Shown: one piece after another, positions 40,048 through 40,165 of the stretch
How positions within the stretch are numbered: the stretch's first letter is position 1
Layout: every line of letters starts with the position of its first letter
Origin: Chitinophagaceae bacterium
GTDB taxonomy: Bacteria; Bacteroidota; Bacteroidia; Chitinophagales; Chitinophagaceae
Assembly: GCA_014379965.1 (NCBI GenBank)
Contig: JACMKU010000013.1
Span: forward strand, 1 to 40,165
Direction: 5' to 3'
DNA length: 40,165 nucleotides
Notes under the pieces: generated by a model
What the model saw: the letters and a program-made list of their open reading frames with translations, nothing else
What the model was told of the DNA's origin: nothing
Database searches by the model: none
Position numbers and translations under genes: made by a program

Positions 40048-40165
40048 ACTCCCCTGTAGCCAAACCACTACACCTAAATCACCAATCCTTCTATTTTCTC
40101 TCTCCCACACAATGCATTTCTTTGTGGTCTTGAATCGCATATGCAACCAACCTTTATATATGCAA
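40048..40165. other. Unannotated end of window
   Basis: The last 118 bases after the tig palindrome hold no ORF that can be supported and no clear promoter. It is probably the intergenic region before the next gene. Confidence 0.4.

Noticed and set aside
39855..40133. 92-residue and 68-residue ORFs on both strands made of LIR/LNQ tripeptides
   Set aside because: They are translations of the nonamer repeat arms; nine-base units never break frame, so long ORFs arise by construction.

Overview
The window looks like chromosomal DNA of a Bacteroidota bacterium, probably Chitinophagaceae-like (an inference). The signs are a 1,885-residue SprB-repeat surface protein with a type IX secretion (CHU_C) C-terminus, Bacteroidota promoters of the form TTTG-N18..21-TAnnTTTG, almost no Shine-Dalgarno sequences, RsmE, PheT, TatA and Rny of Bacteroidota character, and a DUF4369-like TlpA protein. 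Most genes are housekeeping genes, with one accessory-looking block at about 5.2-13 kb.

Layout. 0-5 kb: end of a SAM methyltransferase, a nitrilase-family amidohydrolase, a thiolase (minus), then pyrD and a TerC-family membrane protein. 5.2-10.1 kb (all minus): an outer-membrane-like protein with a coiled-coil insertion, a secreted class 3 lipase fused to a ricin-type beta-trefoil, and a cholesterol-dependent-cytolysin-like (CDC-like) protein that lacks the cholesterol undecapeptide. The lead gene has a strong promoter (TTG-N20-TAGATTTG). Running away from that promoter on the plus strand is a TPR-histidine kinase plus a NarL/LuxR response regulator (10.3-13 kb). 13-16.5 kb: rsmE, dnaB, a 0.5 kb AT-rich non-coding region with a perfect DnaA box, and a small orphan protein. 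16.6-23.5 kb: pheT, a small coiled-coil gene, zapA, a TlpA-like thioredoxin (minus), rny and rplS. 23.6-27.7 kb: tatA, gatA (TTG start), a MltD-like lytic transglycosylase, and pabB (minus). 27.8-29.6 kb: a disordered acidic/lysine-rich protein and purA. 29.9-38 kb: the giant SprB-like adhesin and a bifunctional RelA/SpoT (TTG start). 38.2-39.8 kb: tRNA-Leu(UAG) and tig.

The most unusual feature is in the gaps between genes. At eleven or more places the space beside a stop codon is filled by a pair of inverted arms. Each arm is a degenerate tandem array of 7-mers (GTTTAAC, GTGAATA, TTGCCTA, GGAGGCG, GGTATTG types) or 9-mers (TTGATTAGG type). The words differ between loci but the design is the same: arm, short or 50-120 nt spacer, inverted arm, often within 0-15 nt of a stop codon. 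The two arms give predicted RNA hairpins of 25-50 bp. They may act as terminators or mRNA 3' end elements, or be a dispersed palindromic repeat family. Classical hairpin-plus-T-run terminators are rare in this window (rplS and downstream of dnaB).

A second pattern: several genes (pyrD, pheT, zapA, spoT) have a -7 box of the TAnnTTTG/TAnnTTCG type ending only 4-6 nt before the start codon, which suggests leaderless mRNAs.
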